Made by a program: the position numbers and the translations under genes
Origin: Burkholderiaceae bacterium
Lineage (GTDB): Bacteria; Pseudomonadota; Gammaproteobacteria; Burkholderiales; Burkholderiaceae_C
Direction of reading: 5' to 3'
Length of the DNA: 64,000 bases
NCBI GenBank assembly: GCA_016790515.1
Contig: JAEUOY010000053.1
Span: 1-64,000 of the forward strand
In this document: positions 43,001 to 51,831 of the stretch, in pieces
How the letters are laid out: the number at the start of each line of letters is the position of its first letter
Numbering within the stretch: position 1 is the stretch's first letter
Notes under the pieces: model-generated
Seen by the model: the letters and a program-made list of their open reading frames with translations, nothing else
Told to the model about the DNA's origin: nothing
The model's database searches: none

Positions 43001-46000
43001 ATGACGTCGGCGGCGCTGTTGACGACGTAGGTGTCGTTGCCGTCGCCGCCGGCCATCGTGTCGTTGCCCAGGCCGCCGTCGATCAGGTTGGCGCCGGCGT
43101 TGCCGGTCAGCGTGTCCGCAAAACCGCTGCCGGTCAGGTTCTCGATGCTGACCAGCGTGTCCGTGCCGGCGCCACCGGTGTTCTGTGCGCCGGCAACGGC
43201 CAGGCTCACCGTCACCGCCGAGCCCGCGCCCGCGTAGCTGGCCGTGTCGGAGCCGGCGCCGCCATCGACGGTGTCGTTGCCCTGCCAGCCTGTCAAGGTG
43301 TCGTTGCCGCCCGCGCCGACGATGGAATCGTCGCCGTTGCCGGCCCAGATGCCATTGTTGCCGCCGTCGCCTGTCAGGGTGTCGTTGAACGCACTGCCGT
43401 CCAGCGACTCGAAGCCCGACAGCGAGTCTGTGCCGCCGAAGCCGTCGCTCGCGCTGCCCGAGGCCAGGCTGGCGTTGACCGCGCCGGCCGAGTTCCAGTA
43501 GCCCGCGGTGTCGTTGCCGGCGCCTCCGACCAGCGTGTCGTTGCCAGCGCCGCCCTCGATGCGGTCGTCGCCGCCACGGCCGTCGATCGAGTCGTTGCCG
43601 GCACCGCCGGACAGATAGCTGGTGCCGTCGGCGCCGGCAATGGTGTCGTTCAGCGCAGTGCCGAGCACCGCGGTGACGCCGCTCAGCGAATCGGTCTTGG
43701 CGCCGACGGTGGCCACGCCGGTGGCGAGGTCGACATTGACGCCGAAGGCGAAGCCCTGCGGCCCGTAATCCACGACGTCGGTCAGCTGGCCGTTGTCCCA
43801 GCCACCGGCATTGATGGTGTCGTTGCCGGTGCTGGCCACGATGTAGTCGAAGCCGTCGCCGCCGGTGATCGAGTCGTTGCCGTCGCCGCCGCGCAGTGTG
43901 TCGTTGCCGCCGCCGCCGGCAAGCGTGTCGTTGCCCAGGCCGCCGACCAGTTCGTTGTCGTTGCCGTCGCCGGTCAGGCTGTCGGCGAAGTCGGTGCCGA
44001 TCAGGCCCTCGATGCCCGACATCGTGTCGTTGCCGAGGCCGCCGCTGACGCTGCCCGTGGCCAGGCTGGCGACGACGCCGCTGTCCGGCGCACCGGTGGC
44101 AAAACTGGCGCGATCGAAGCCGGCACCGCCGATCAGCCTGTCGTCGCCGCGGCCGCCGTCGAGCGTGTCGTCGCCGCCGGCACCGTCGAGCGAGTCGTTG
44201 CCGTCTTCGCCATCGAGCAGGTTGGCACCGGCGCTGCCGGTCAGCGTGTCGCCGAAGCCGCGCGAGCCCCGAGCATTCTCGATGCTGATCAGCGTGTCGG
44301 TGGTGCCGAAGCCGTCTGCCGCGGTGCCTGCCTGCAGGTCGACGGTGGCCGCCGCGATGCCGTTGAGGTAATCGGCGCGGTCGTTGCCGCCGGCGCCGTC
44401 CAGCGTGTCGTTGCCGGCACGGCCATCGAACGAGTTGTCGCCACCATCGCCGGTGATCGAGTCGTCGAATTCCGAACCGCGAACACGCTCGATGTGCAGC
44501 AGCGTGTCGGTGCCGCCCAGGCCGTCGCTGGCCGTGCCGAGGGCGAGGTTGACGACGACGCCGCTGCCGGCGTGGGCGAGGTCGGTGCCGCCCGAGTCGT
44601 AGCGCACGACGTCGATGCCACCGGCGCCGTCGATCGTGTCGTTGCCGGCCTTGCCCTCGAACTGTTCGAGGATGTCGGTGCGGTCGCTGCCGGTCAGCGT
44701 GTCGGCGTAGGCCGAGGCGCGGACCATGTTGATGTTGAACAGCGTGTCGTTGCCGTCGCCGCCGCTGGCGGTGCCCAGCGCCAGGTTCACGTTGACGGCC
44801 GCCGGGGCGTTGTCGTAGGCCACCCGGTTCTGGTTCGTGCTGCGCGCCAGGTCGGTGATCGCGCCGCCATCGATCGTGTCGTCACCGGCCCGGCCCTCGA
44901 ACTGCTCGAACATCAGGTCGGACGAGCCGGTCAGCGTGTCGGCGAAGTTCGAGCCGGCGATGAAGTTGAAGTTGCTGACCTGGTCGATGCCGCCCAGGCC
45001 GTCCTGCACCACGCCGGTGGCCAGGTTCAGGTTGATCGCGGCGCCGGAGCCTGCATAGCTGAGGATGTTGCCGTCGGTGTAGTTGATGCGGTCGAGGACC
45101 GCGCCGCCGTCCAGCGTGTCGTTGCCGGCGCCGCCGACCAGCGTGTCGCGGTCGGCGCCGCCGAAGATCTGGTCGTTGCCATCCTCGCCGGCCAGGTTGT
45201 CGCTGCCGCCGTTGCCGGTGATCGTGTCGTTGCCGGCCCGGCCCTGGATGTCGTTGCCGCCGTCGTTGCCGGTCAGCGTGTCGTCGAAGTTCGAACCGCG
45301 CAGGTTCTCGATGCTGATCAGCGTGTCGGTGCCGTCGGCACCGCTGCTGGTACCGCTGATCAGGCTGACATTGACCGAGCCGTTGGCGCGGTCGTAGGCG
45401 GCGCGGTCGTTGCCGGCACCGCCGTCGATCGTGTCGTTGCCCGCGTTGGCGCGAAGGAAGTTGTCGGCGCCGTTGCCGGTGATGACGTCGGCGAAATTCG
45501 TGGCGATCACGCCCTCGATGCTCAGCAGCGTGTCGGTGGTGCCGAACCCGTCCTGTGCGACGCCCGTTGCGAGATTGACGGTAATGCCCGCGGGTGTGCC
45601 GGTGAGGCCGAAGTTGTAGTGGACGATGTCGAAGCCGCCGGCGCCGTCGATGGTGTCGTTGCCGGCACCGCCGTAGAACAGGTCGGCCGATCCGGCTCCG
45701 GTGATCGAGTCGTCGTAGGCCGACCCGAGAACACCTTCGAGGTTCAACAGCGTGTCGCTGCCGGCCGAACCATCGTTGCCGGTGCCGAGCGCCAGGTTGG
45801 CGGCCACGGCAGCGTCCGCGTAGCGGTAGTCGACATAGTCGAACTCCTGGCCGGCAACGTTGGCGCCGCCGTCCAATGTGTCGTCGCCCAGGCCGCCGCG
45901 CAGCGTGTCCTCGCCGTTGCCGCCGGTCAGGCTGTCGTTGCCCGTACCGCCAAAGAGGTAGTCGGTTCCGTCGAGGCCGCTGAGGGTGTCGTTGCCGTTG

Positions 46001-49000
46001 TCGCCATTCAGCGTGTTGTTGGCGGCGTTGCCGGTGATGTTGTCCGCGAGCTGGCTGCCGCTGACGTTCTCGATGTTGCTCAGCGCATCGGTGTTGCCCC
46101 AGTTGTCGGTCGCGGTGCCCGTGCTCAGGTTGACCGTCACGCCGCCGGTGCCGGCGCCCGCGCCGTCGAAGCCGTCGTCGAAGTACTGGACGTTGTCGAT
46201 GCCGGCGCCACCGTTCAGGGTGTCGTTGCCGCTGCCGCCGATCAGGTTGTCGTTGCCGTTGCCGCCGGTCAGGCTGTCGGCGCCGGCGCGGCCGAAGACA
46301 TAGCTGCTGGCATTGGAGAGCTGGATCGTGTCGCCGAAAGCGCCGCCATGAAGGTTCTCGACGTTGGTGATCGCCTCGGCATTGCCGTGGCCGTCGTTGG
46401 CGACCGTGTTGGTCTGCAAATTGATCACGACGCCGACGCCGGCGTCCTCGAAGAACGCGACGTCGTTGCCCGCGCCGCCGTCGATCGAATCGGCGCCGTC
46501 GCCGCCGGTCAGCCAGTCGTTGCCGTCGCCGCCGCTGAGCGTGTCGTTGCCCGCGTCGCCGTTGAGCGTGTCGTCGCCGGTGAAGCCGTCGAGCGAGTCG
46601 TTGCCACCCTGGCCGCTCAGAACGTCGTTGCCCTCGTTGCCGGTCAGCACGTTGTCGCCGCCGTCGCCGGTCAGGGTGTCGTTGAACGCCGTGCCGTCCA
46701 GGTTCTCGATGCTGATCAGCGTGTCGACGCCCGCAGTGCCGGTGTTCTGCGCGCCGGCAATCGCCAGGCTGACGTTGACGCCGGCATTGGTCGCGGGCGT
46801 GTAGTAGCTTGCGGTGTCGTTGCCGCTGCCGCCGTCGAAGGTGTCGTTGCCGAAGTAGTCGTACAGCGTGTCGTTGCCGGCATTGCCCACCAGCGAATCG
46901 TTGCCGCCGTTGCCGCTCAACTGGTCGTCGAGCTGCGAACCCAGCAGCGTGTCATTGAACGCGGTGCCGCTGACGCCGAACTTCTCGATGCCGCTGACCG
47001 CGTCGGTGCCGCCCAGGCCATCGCTGATCGACCACGCCCCAGCAGTGTTCACCGCCGACAGGTCGAACAGGACGCCCTGCGTGAACCCGTAGGCGCCTTC
47101 GTCCAGGCGATAGCTCGCGAAGTCGTAGCCGTCGCCGCCGACGATCGAGTCGTTGCCGTAGTCGCCGCGCAGGTTGTCGTCGCCGATGCCACCGATCAGC
47201 GTGTCGTTGCCCGAGTTGCCGCGCAGCGTGTCGTTGCCATCGCCGCCATCGAGCGAATCGGCGCCGTCGCCGGACGGCGCTCCGCTGCCGCCGTTGAACC
47301 CGAACAGGACGTCGTTGCCGCCACCACCGGACAACGTGTCGGCACCCCCGGAGCCCGCCAGCGTCTCGCTGGCGCCGCTGCCGGTCATGCTGTCGTTCAG
47401 ACCGCTGCCGTTGACGACCTCGATGCCGTTCAAGGTGTCGGTCTGACCCCAGTTGTCGACGACCGCGCCGGTCGCCAGGTTCACGGTGATGCCAGCCCCG
47501 GAAAGCGTGCCGATGTCGAAGCTGGTGTCGCCGTAGCTGGCGCTGTCGATGCCGGCGCCGCCGACCAGGGTGTCGTTGCCGCTGCCGCCGATGAAGTTGT
47601 CGTCGCCGCTGCCGCCGACCAGCGAGTCGTTGCCCTCGCGGCCGAACAGGTGGCCGGCGGTGCTGCCGAGCTGCAGGATGTCGTTATTGCGCCCGCCGTG
47701 CAGGTTCTCGACGTTGGCGATGGCCTCGACGTTGCCGAAGCCGTCGTTCAACACGACGCCGAGCGCCAGGTTGACGTTGACGCCCTGCGTCGCCGCGACG
47801 TCCTCGAAGAACGCGACGTCGTTGCCGGCGCCGCCGTCGATGTAGTCGGACCCGTTGCCGCCGATCAGCACGTCGTCGCCGGCGTTGCCCAGCAGCGCGT
47901 CGTTGCCGCTGCCGCCGTCGAGCCAGTCGTTGCCGCCGTTGAGCGTGCTTTCGCCGTCGTCGCCCATCAGCGTGTCGTCGCCGCCCTGGCCCAGCAGCGT
48001 GTCGTTGCCGTCCTGGCCCTCCAGCAGGTTGGCGCCGGCGTCGCCGCTGATCGAGTCGGCGAAGCCCGAGCCGATCACCCCTTCGAAGCCGCTGAAGGTG
48101 TCGTTGCCGCCACCGCCGGTGGCGGTGCCGAAGCCCGGACCGGCGGCCATGTTGACCGTGACGCCCGAGGTGGCCGTGAGACGGCCCATCGCGTCGCCGT
48201 AGTACAGGTAGTCGTTGCCCGCGCCGCCGTCCAGGCTGTCGTTGCCCAGCCCGCCGGCCAGGATGTTGTCGCCCGACGAGCCGATCAGCGTGTCGTTGAA
48301 GTCGGAGCCGGCGGCGTACTGGATGCCCTGCAGGCTGTCGTTGCCGCCGCCGCCGCTGCTGGTGCCGTTGGCCAGGTTGACGTTCACCGCCGACGTGGCG
48401 CTGAAGTACACCACCGCGTCGCCGTCGCCGTCGACGGTGTCGATGCCGCCGCCGTCGATCGTGTCGTTGCCGGCGCCGCCGTCGAAGACTTCGCCGCCGC
48501 GCGAGCTGCCGACGATCGAATCGGCGAACGCGCTGCCGATCACGCCCTCGAACCCGCCCAGCGTGTCGGACTCGCCGAGCGCCGCGATCGAGGCACTGCC
48601 GGTCTGCAGGTTGACGCTGACGGCGGCACCGGCGCCGGCGTAGCTGACGACGTCCTCGTCGTCCTGGAACTCGTTCGGATCGAAGGGGCCGTCGTCCGGG
48701 TCGCCGTCACCGAACAGCGCGTCGTTGCCGGCGCCGCCCGCCACGGTGTCGCTGCCGTGGCCGCCGTAGATCGTGTCGGCCCCCGCGCTGCCGGTGAGGC
48801 TGTCGTCGTGGTCGGAACCGCTGAGCCACTCGATGCTGGTCAGCGTGTCGTTGCCGGCCGCGCCGGTGGCCAGGCCGGTGCCCAGGTTGACGACGACGCC
48901 CCCGGCGGCATCGTCGTAGTAGGCGCGGTCGATGCCAGCGCCGCCGTCGATGCTGTCGTTGCCCAGGCCGCCACCGAAGGCGTTGTCGCTGCCATTGCCG

Positions 49001-49539
49001 ACCAGCGTGTCGTTGAAGCTCGAGCCGGCAACGCCCCAGATGCCGATCAGCGTGTCGTTGCCGGCGCCGCCGCTGACGAGCGTGGTGGCGAGGTTGACGT
49101 TGACCGCCGATGCGGCCTGCTCGTAGAACACGACGTCGAAGCCGCCGCCACCGCCGACGATGCTGTCGTCGCCGGCGCCGCCGGCGAACTCGTTGTCGCC
49201 GGCATCGCCGACCAGGGTGTCGTTGAAGGCCGTGCCCTCGATGTATTCGAAGCCGGAGATGGTGTCGGTACCCGACCCGCCGGTAACCAGCCCGGTGGCG
49301 AGGTTGACGTTGATCGCGCTGCCGGCCGATCCGTAGTGCAGCTCGTCCCAGCCATTGCCGCCGTCGATCCGCTCGCTGCCGGCACCGCCGTAGACGGTGT
49401 CGTCGCCGTCACCGCCGGAGATCGTGTCGTTGCCGCCGTTGCCGTTGATCGTGTCGCGCCCCGCAAGGCCGTTGATCAGGTCCGCGCCGGTGGTGCCGAA
49501 CAGGTTGTCGTTGCCTGCGGTGCCGTTGATCGTCGCCAT
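40042..49539 (-). CDS. Giant RTX calcium-binding surface/secreted protein (3165 aa)
   Basis: A 3165-residue protein made almost wholly of RTX nonapeptides (GGxGNDTLxG and close variants), grouped in larger units of the form VNLATGxAxGGxGNDTL, SxENLxGSxFxDTLTG. RTX repeats bind calcium and fold outside the cell as parallel beta-rolls. There is no N-terminal signal peptide. The last 150 residues lack the repeat and carry DSMLASDTITDFASGTDKLL, typical of the C-terminal type I secretion region. Four units also carry a block beginning TYVVNSA. No adhesin, enzyme or Ig-like domain is seen. The ATG at 49539 has GGGGGAG 6 bases upstream. A structural coat protein is likely. Confidence 0.92.
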   Translation of the reverse strand: MATINGTAGNDNLFGTTGADLINGLAGRDTINGNGGNDTISGGDGDDTVYGGAGSERIDGGNGWDELHYGSAGSAINVNLATGLVTGGSGTDTISGFEYIEGTAFNDTLVGDAGDNEFAGGAGDDSIVGGGGGFDVVFYEQAASAVNVNLATTLVSGGAGNDTLIGIWGVAGSSFNDTLVGNGSDNAFGGGLGNDSIDGGAGIDRAYYDDAAGGVVVNLGTGLATGAAGNDTLTSIEWLSGSDHDDSLTGSAGADTIYGGHGSDTVAGGAGNDALFGDGDPDDGPFDPNEFQDDEDVVSYAGAGAAVSVNLQTGSASIAALGESDTLGGFEGVIGSAFADSIVGSSRGGEVFDGGAGNDTIDGGGIDTVDGDGDAVVYFSATSAVNVNLANGTSSGGGGNDSLQGIQYAAGSDFNDTLIGSSGDNILAGGLGNDSLDGGAGNDYLYYGDAMGRLTATSGVTVNMAAGPGFGTATGGGGNDTFSGFEGVIGSGFADSISGDAGANLLEGQDGNDTLLGQGGDDTLMGDDGESTLNGGNDWLDGGSGNDALLGNAGDDVLIGGNGSDYIDGGAGNDVAFFEDVAATQGVNVNLALGVVLNDGFGNVEAIANVENLHGGRNNDILQLGSTAGHLFGREGNDSLVGGSGDDNFIGGSGNDTLVGGAGIDSASYGDTSFDIGTLSGAGITVNLATGAVVDNWGQTDTLNGIEVVNGSGLNDSMTGSGASETLAGSGGADTLSGGGGNDVLFGFNGGSGAPSGDGADSLDGGDGNDTLRGNSGNDTLIGGIGDDNLRGDYGNDSIVGGDGYDFASYRLDEGAYGFTQGVLFDLSAVNTAGAWSISDGLGGTDAVSGIEKFGVSGTAFNDTLLGSQLDDQLSGNGGNDSLVGNAGNDTLYDYFGNDTFDGGSGNDTASYYTPATNAGVNVSLAIAGAQNTGTAGVDTLISIENLDGTAFNDTLTGDGGDNVLTGNEGNDVLSGQGGNDSLDGFTGDDTLNGDAGNDTLSGGDGNDWLTGGDGADSIDGGAGNDVAFFEDAGVGVVINLQTNTVANDGHGNAEAITNVENLHGGAFGDTIQLSNASSYVFGRAGADSLTGGNGNDNLIGGSGNDTLNGGAGIDNVQYFDDGFDGAGAGTGGVTVNLSTGTATDNWGNTDALSNIENVSGSQLADNITGNAANNTLNGDNGNDTLSGLDGTDYLFGGTGNDSLTGGNGEDTLRGGLGDDTLDGGANVAGQEFDYVDYRYADAAVAANLALGTGNDGSAGSDTLLNLEGVLGSAYDDSITGAGSADLFYGGAGNDTIDGAGGFDIVHYNFGLTGTPAGITVNLATGVAQDGFGTTDTLLSIEGVIATNFADVITGNGADNFLRANAGNDTIDGGAGNDRAAYDRANGSVNVSLISGTSSGADGTDTLISIENLRGSNFDDTLTGNDGGNDIQGRAGNDTITGNGGSDNLAGEDGNDQIFGGADRDTLVGGAGNDTLDGGAVLDRINYTDGNILSYAGSGAAINLNLATGVVQDGLGGIDQVSNFNFIAGSNFADTLTGSSDLMFEQFEGRAGDDTIDGGAITDLARSTNQNRVAYDNAPAAVNVNLALGTASGGDGNDTLFNINMVRASAYADTLTGSDRTDILEQFEGKAGNDTIDGAGGIDVVRYDSGGTDLAHAGSGVVVNLALGTASDGLGGTDTLLHIERVRGSEFDDSITGDGGDNSFDGRAGNDTLDGAGGNDRADYLNGIAAATVDLQAGTAADGFGTTDTLISIENARGSRGFGDTLTGSAGANLLDGEDGNDSLDGAGGDDTLDGGRGDDRLIGGAGFDRASFATGAPDSGVVASLATGSVSGGLGNDTMSGIEGLIGTDFADSLTGDGNDNELVGGLGNDTLAGGGGNDTLRGGDGNDSITGGDGFDYIVASTGNDTINAGGWDNGQLTDVVDYGPQGFAFGVNVDLATGVATVGAKTDSLSGVTAVLGTALNDTIAGADGTSYLSGGAGNDSIDGRGGDDRIEGGAGNDTLVGGAGNDTAGYWNSAGAVNASLASGSASDGFGGTDSLSGFESLDGSAFNDTLTGDGGNNGIWAGNGDDSIVGAGGNDTLTGWQGNDTVDGGAGSDTASYAGAGSAVTVSLAVAGAQNTGGAGTDTLVSIENLTGSGFADTLTGNAGANLIDGGLGNDTMAGGDGNDTYVVNSAADVITETPGGGVDEVWAYTSIALAANVENARIVTGATASVVANALDNLVVSGAGNNVISAGGGIDTVSYAAAGSGVTVNLTLSGAQATGGSGSDTLASVENLVGSQYADTLTGNSVANVFDGGLGNDTLDGGANVDWVSYASAGAGVSVDLGLSGAQNTVGAGTDTLSNFENLAGSAFADSLTGSAGNNVLSGGLGNDTLDGGDGVDTASYAGASAGVTVNLGSAGAQNTVAAGSDTLLNIEQLLGSDFADTLSGNAGANTIEGGAGNDTLDGAGGTDTVSYAGAAAAVSVSLGLAGAQNTGGAGTDTLSNFENLTGSAFDDSLSGDAGANIINGGLGNDTLAGGAGNDLYLVNSALDVIVEAADGGIDEVYAYASIAMAANVENARILATTNTSVVGNALDNVILSGSGDNVLSGSGGSDTASYLLATSAVSVNLAIATAQATGGSGSDTLASIENLTGSNYNDTLTGNAGANVIEGGAGNDTLDGAGGTDTVSYARATGAVTVSLATAAAQNTGGAGTDTLSNFENLTGSALADTLSGNAGANLIDGGLGNDTMAGGDGNDTYVVNSASDVITETLAGGIDEVLAYASIAMAANVENARIMTANNASIVGNGLDNVIVSGEGNNVISAGAGTDTVSYAAATGAVNVSLAIAIAQATGGSGSDTLASVENLTGSNFADTLSGNAGANLIDGGLGNDTMAGGDGNDTYVVNSASDVITETLAGGIDEVWAYASIAMAANVENARIMSAGSASIVGNGLDNVIVAGEGNNVISAGAGTDTVSYAAASSAVNVSLAIAAAQATGGSGSDTLASVENLTGSNFADTLSGNAGANVLSGGLGADTLTGAAGADTFRLDSMLASDTITDFASGTDKLLISQAGILVGNGNTTIDGATTVAGPGGFGVGAELVVVTGNIAGAITAASAAAAIGSATSAYGIGQHALFLVDNGADSALYLFNALDANALVGASELSLLASMTGTPAMTAGDLLFGA
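40552..41409. repeat. Two near-identical 429-bp tandem units in the RTX gene
   Basis: The segments 40552-40980 and 40981-41409 align over 143 codons with few changes. Each encodes one full unit: an RTX run, the TYVVNSASDVITETLAGGIDE block, a VENARIM segment and the next RTX run. More diverged relatives occur near 41.9 and 43.0 kb. The high identity points to recent duplication. Confidence 0.85.
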
Positions 49540-49545
49540 GCCACT

Positions 49546-49552
49546 CTCCCCC
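49546..49552 (-). promoter_or_regulatory. Strong ribosome-binding site of the RTX gene
   Basis: On the minus strand GGGGGAG stands 6 bases before the ATG at 49539. It rules out an in-frame TTG at 49560, which lies upstream of the site. A TGATAAA on the same strand (about 49576-49582) might be a -10 box for a separate RTX promoter. Confidence 0.6.
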
Positions 49553-49653
49553 TTTGACAAGAATCAGTTCGCTCTTTTATCAGATCCACGAACAGCGGCC
49601 GCCCTTCATGTTGACGAACAGCGAGACACCGTGGCAAATGACGGCCTTCGTCG

Positions 49654-50922
49654 CTATCGGGTTTTCCCGAGAATCAGCGATGCCAGTCGCGGCAGGCACT
49701 GGGCGCGCAGGTCGTACCGGTCGACCACGTCCTGCCGGGCGCGGGCCCGCAGGTCGCTGAAGCGATCACGGTTCTCCAGCACGTCGCAGACCTGCCGGGC
49801 CAGGCCGGCCACGTCGAAGAAGTCGACGAGCAGGCCGTTGCGGCCGTGTTCGATGAACTCCTCGACCGGTGGTGTCCGGCTGCCGACCACCACGCAACCG
49901 GTGCTGAGTGCCTCGACACAGCTCCAGGACAGCACGAAGGGATAGGTCAGGTAGACGTGACAGGCCGAGACCTGCAGCACCTGCAGGTACTCGGCGTAGG
50001 GCAGGTGGCCGAGAAGATGTACCCGCTCCCGCGGCAGCTCCGCGCCCACCTCGGCCAGCATTCGATCGCGCCAGTTGCCGCCGCCACGCGGACGCGCGCC
50101 GTAGCTCACATCGTTGCCGCCGACGATCAGCGCATGGGCCCGAGGCCGCTGCCGAAGGATCTGCGGCAGCGCGCGCATGAAGACGTGAAAGCCGCGGTAG
50201 GGCTCGAGGTTGCGGTTGACGAAGGTCAGCACCTCGTCGCCGGCCGCCAGCCGCACGCCGGCGCGCTGCAGTCCGACACGCGCCGCCGGGTCTGGCCGGG
50301 CCACCGTGGTGTCGACGCCGTCGAAGGCGACCTGGAAGCGGTTCTGCAGCGGCGCCGGGATGCGCGAATGCTGCCATCGCGTCGGTGCATAGCCGCCGTC
50401 GGCAGCGGTCAGCGCATGCAGCAATGTGCTGTTCTTCAGCCGCAGCCGCTGCAGCGCGCGCAGGTCGACCTGGGAAAACTCGGGATCGAAGCCGAAATCC
50501 GTGCCGTCGGCGCCGTAGAAGAACTCGGCGAACACCAGCAATCGCGCGGCCGGCCAGACGTCCTTGCAGAACAGCGCCTCGCCCCAGCCGGGATGGGCGA
50601 CGATGGTGTCGGGCCGGAAGCCCTCGTCGCACAGCGTCTTCATGGCGCCCGCGCAGGCCAACCCGCGCACGACCTTCGATTCGAAGTCGCGTACCACTTC
50701 CACCAGGCTCCCGCGCTCGGGCGCCGACGCCATGTAGCGATGCACGCGCACCCCGGCCACCTGGCGTGCCGTGATGCCCAGTGCGACCACCTCATGGCCT
50801 GCGGCTGCCAGCGCGCGCGCCACATGGCCGAACTGGCCGGGGAAGTTCTGGTGGATGAACAGGACGCGCTGTGGCCGATCTCGCCCGGTCGTGCACGCCC
50901 GAAGCGTGCCGTTCTCAAGCAC
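49654..50922 (-). CDS. Glycosyltransferase family 4
   Basis: A 422-residue GT-B enzyme. The first conserved strand is RVLFIHQNFPGQFGHVARAL, a start found in a distinct GT4 group. The C-terminal half contains VLTFVNRNLEPYRGFHVFMR, RVHLLGHLPYAEYLQVLQVS and LSWSCVEALSTGCVVVGSRT, the donor-site pattern. GTG 50922 is chosen, overlapping the upstream methyltransferase stop by 8 bases; longer in-frame extensions run through that gene. The donor is unknown. It lies directly upstream of the RTX gene on the same strand, so it may be co-transcribed with it. Confidence 0.83.
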   Translation of the reverse strand: MLENGTLRACTTGRDRPQRVLFIHQNFPGQFGHVARALAAAGHEVVALGITARQVAGVRVHRYMASAPERGSLVEVVRDFESKVVRGLACAGAMKTLCDEGFRPDTIVAHPGWGEALFCKDVWPAARLLVFAEFFYGADGTDFGFDPEFSQVDLRALQRLRLKNSTLLHALTAADGGYAPTRWQHSRIPAPLQNRFQVAFDGVDTTVARPDPAARVGLQRAGVRLAAGDEVLTFVNRNLEPYRGFHVFMRALPQILRQRPRAHALIVGGNDVSYGARPRGGGNWRDRMLAEVGAELPRERVHLLGHLPYAEYLQVLQVSACHVYLTYPFVLSWSCVEALSTGCVVVGSRTPPVEEFIEHGRNGLLVDFFDVAGLARQVCDVLENRDRFSDLRARARQDVVDRYDLRAQCLPRLASLILGKTR

Positions 50923-51799
50923 TGGATCGCGAGCGACTGAACTCGACAATGGCGCCCTTGAATTGGACCGGACAGCCGTCCGGGAATATCTCCAGCGGAT
51001 AACTGGGATTCCCGCAGGATGAACCCTTCGAGGCCTCGACCACGATCGTCTCATTCATCAGTGCGCGATGTGGACTGATTTGCCGGATCATGGCCTCGAT
51101 ATTCTCGTCGGGCCGGGTGTGGCCATAGAGGTCTTCAGTGCCCTCGTGCACGATGTCGAAGCCGTGAGCCTGCAACAGGCAACGTATCTGGGCGACCGTA
51201 AACAGGTGCAAGTGGCCCGACTCCAGCGTGGCATAATAACCGGAGCGCTGATTCGGATTGGCTTGCCACAGCACGCATACCAGCGAATGCCGATCACAGG
51301 CATTGGGTGTCGTCAGGTAAAGGCTGCCTTTGGGTCGAAGGACCCGATTCATCTGGTTGATGCAATAACTCGGGTCACGCCAGAGATGTTCGATCACCTC
51401 GGTGAAGATGACCTGGTCGAACGAGTTTTCTTCGAAGGGCAGCGGTTCGCGCTCGATGTCGACCTCGAACAGTTGCACCGGACTTTCCGGAATTTCATAG
51501 GACACCACGTCGAAGCTGGCCTGCGGATGAAGACGGCGCAGGAACCAGGCCAGGAATGGTTTGTCGTTCCCCAGATCGAGCACGCGCCCCTGCCAGGGCC
51601 TCGACAAAAGATCGAGGTAACGAATCCGGTGGAACATCGCGTTCTCATGCTGCGCCAGGCGGCCATGCCGGAAATGGCTGTGAAAGCGCTGGCTGACCTG
51701 TTCATACTGCGTCTGCAGCGCAGCCAGGTCGACGCGGCCGAGCACCGGATCGCCTGCCAGGGCGTCCCGCAACTGCAGGTTTGGCTCGATAGTCCGCAC
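50915..51799 (-). CDS. SAM-dependent methyltransferase (Methyltransf_11/23)
   Basis: A 294-residue methyltransferase. Motif I is GRVLDLGNDKPFLAWFL, an unusual form in which the glycine-rich loop is replaced by GNDKPF. FDVVSYEIPE follows, then FDQVIFTEVIEHLWRDP and VLRPKGSLYLTTPNACDR. The FTEVIEHL motif is typical of the family. The base composition is visibly less GC-rich than that of its neighbours. The GTG at 51799 is the apparent start. It stands in a cassette of methyltransferase, PhyH dioxygenase, methyltransferase and glycosyltransferase between the export lipoprotein and the RTX gene. Confidence 0.78.
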   Translation of the reverse strand: MRTIEPNLQLRDALAGDPVLGRVDLAALQTQYEQVSQRFHSHFRHGRLAQHENAMFHRIRYLDLLSRPWQGRVLDLGNDKPFLAWFLRRLHPQASFDVVSYEIPESPVQLFEVDIEREPLPFEENSFDQVIFTEVIEHLWRDPSYCINQMNRVLRPKGSLYLTTPNACDRHSLVCVLWQANPNQRSGYYATLESGHLHLFTVAQIRCLLQAHGFDIVHEGTEDLYGHTRPDENIEAMIRQISPHRALMNETIVVEASKGSSCGNPSYPLEIFPDGCPVQFKGAIVEFSRSRSSA

Positions 51800-51831
51800 G
51801 GGTCAGACCCAGGCGCAATGGCAGCAGACGA

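Noticed and set aside
40042..49539. CRISPR-like array
   Set aside because: The regular short repeats are in-frame RTX codons with no constant spacer length; they encode calcium-binding nonapeptides.
42283..49557. A 2424-codon open frame on the plus strand, opposite the RTX gene
   Set aside because: It is a by-product of the RTX repeat codons (GGC, GAC, AAC, ACG), whose complement has few stops. Its translation is low-complexity and the real RTX frame has a ribosome-binding site, family motifs and transporter genes.
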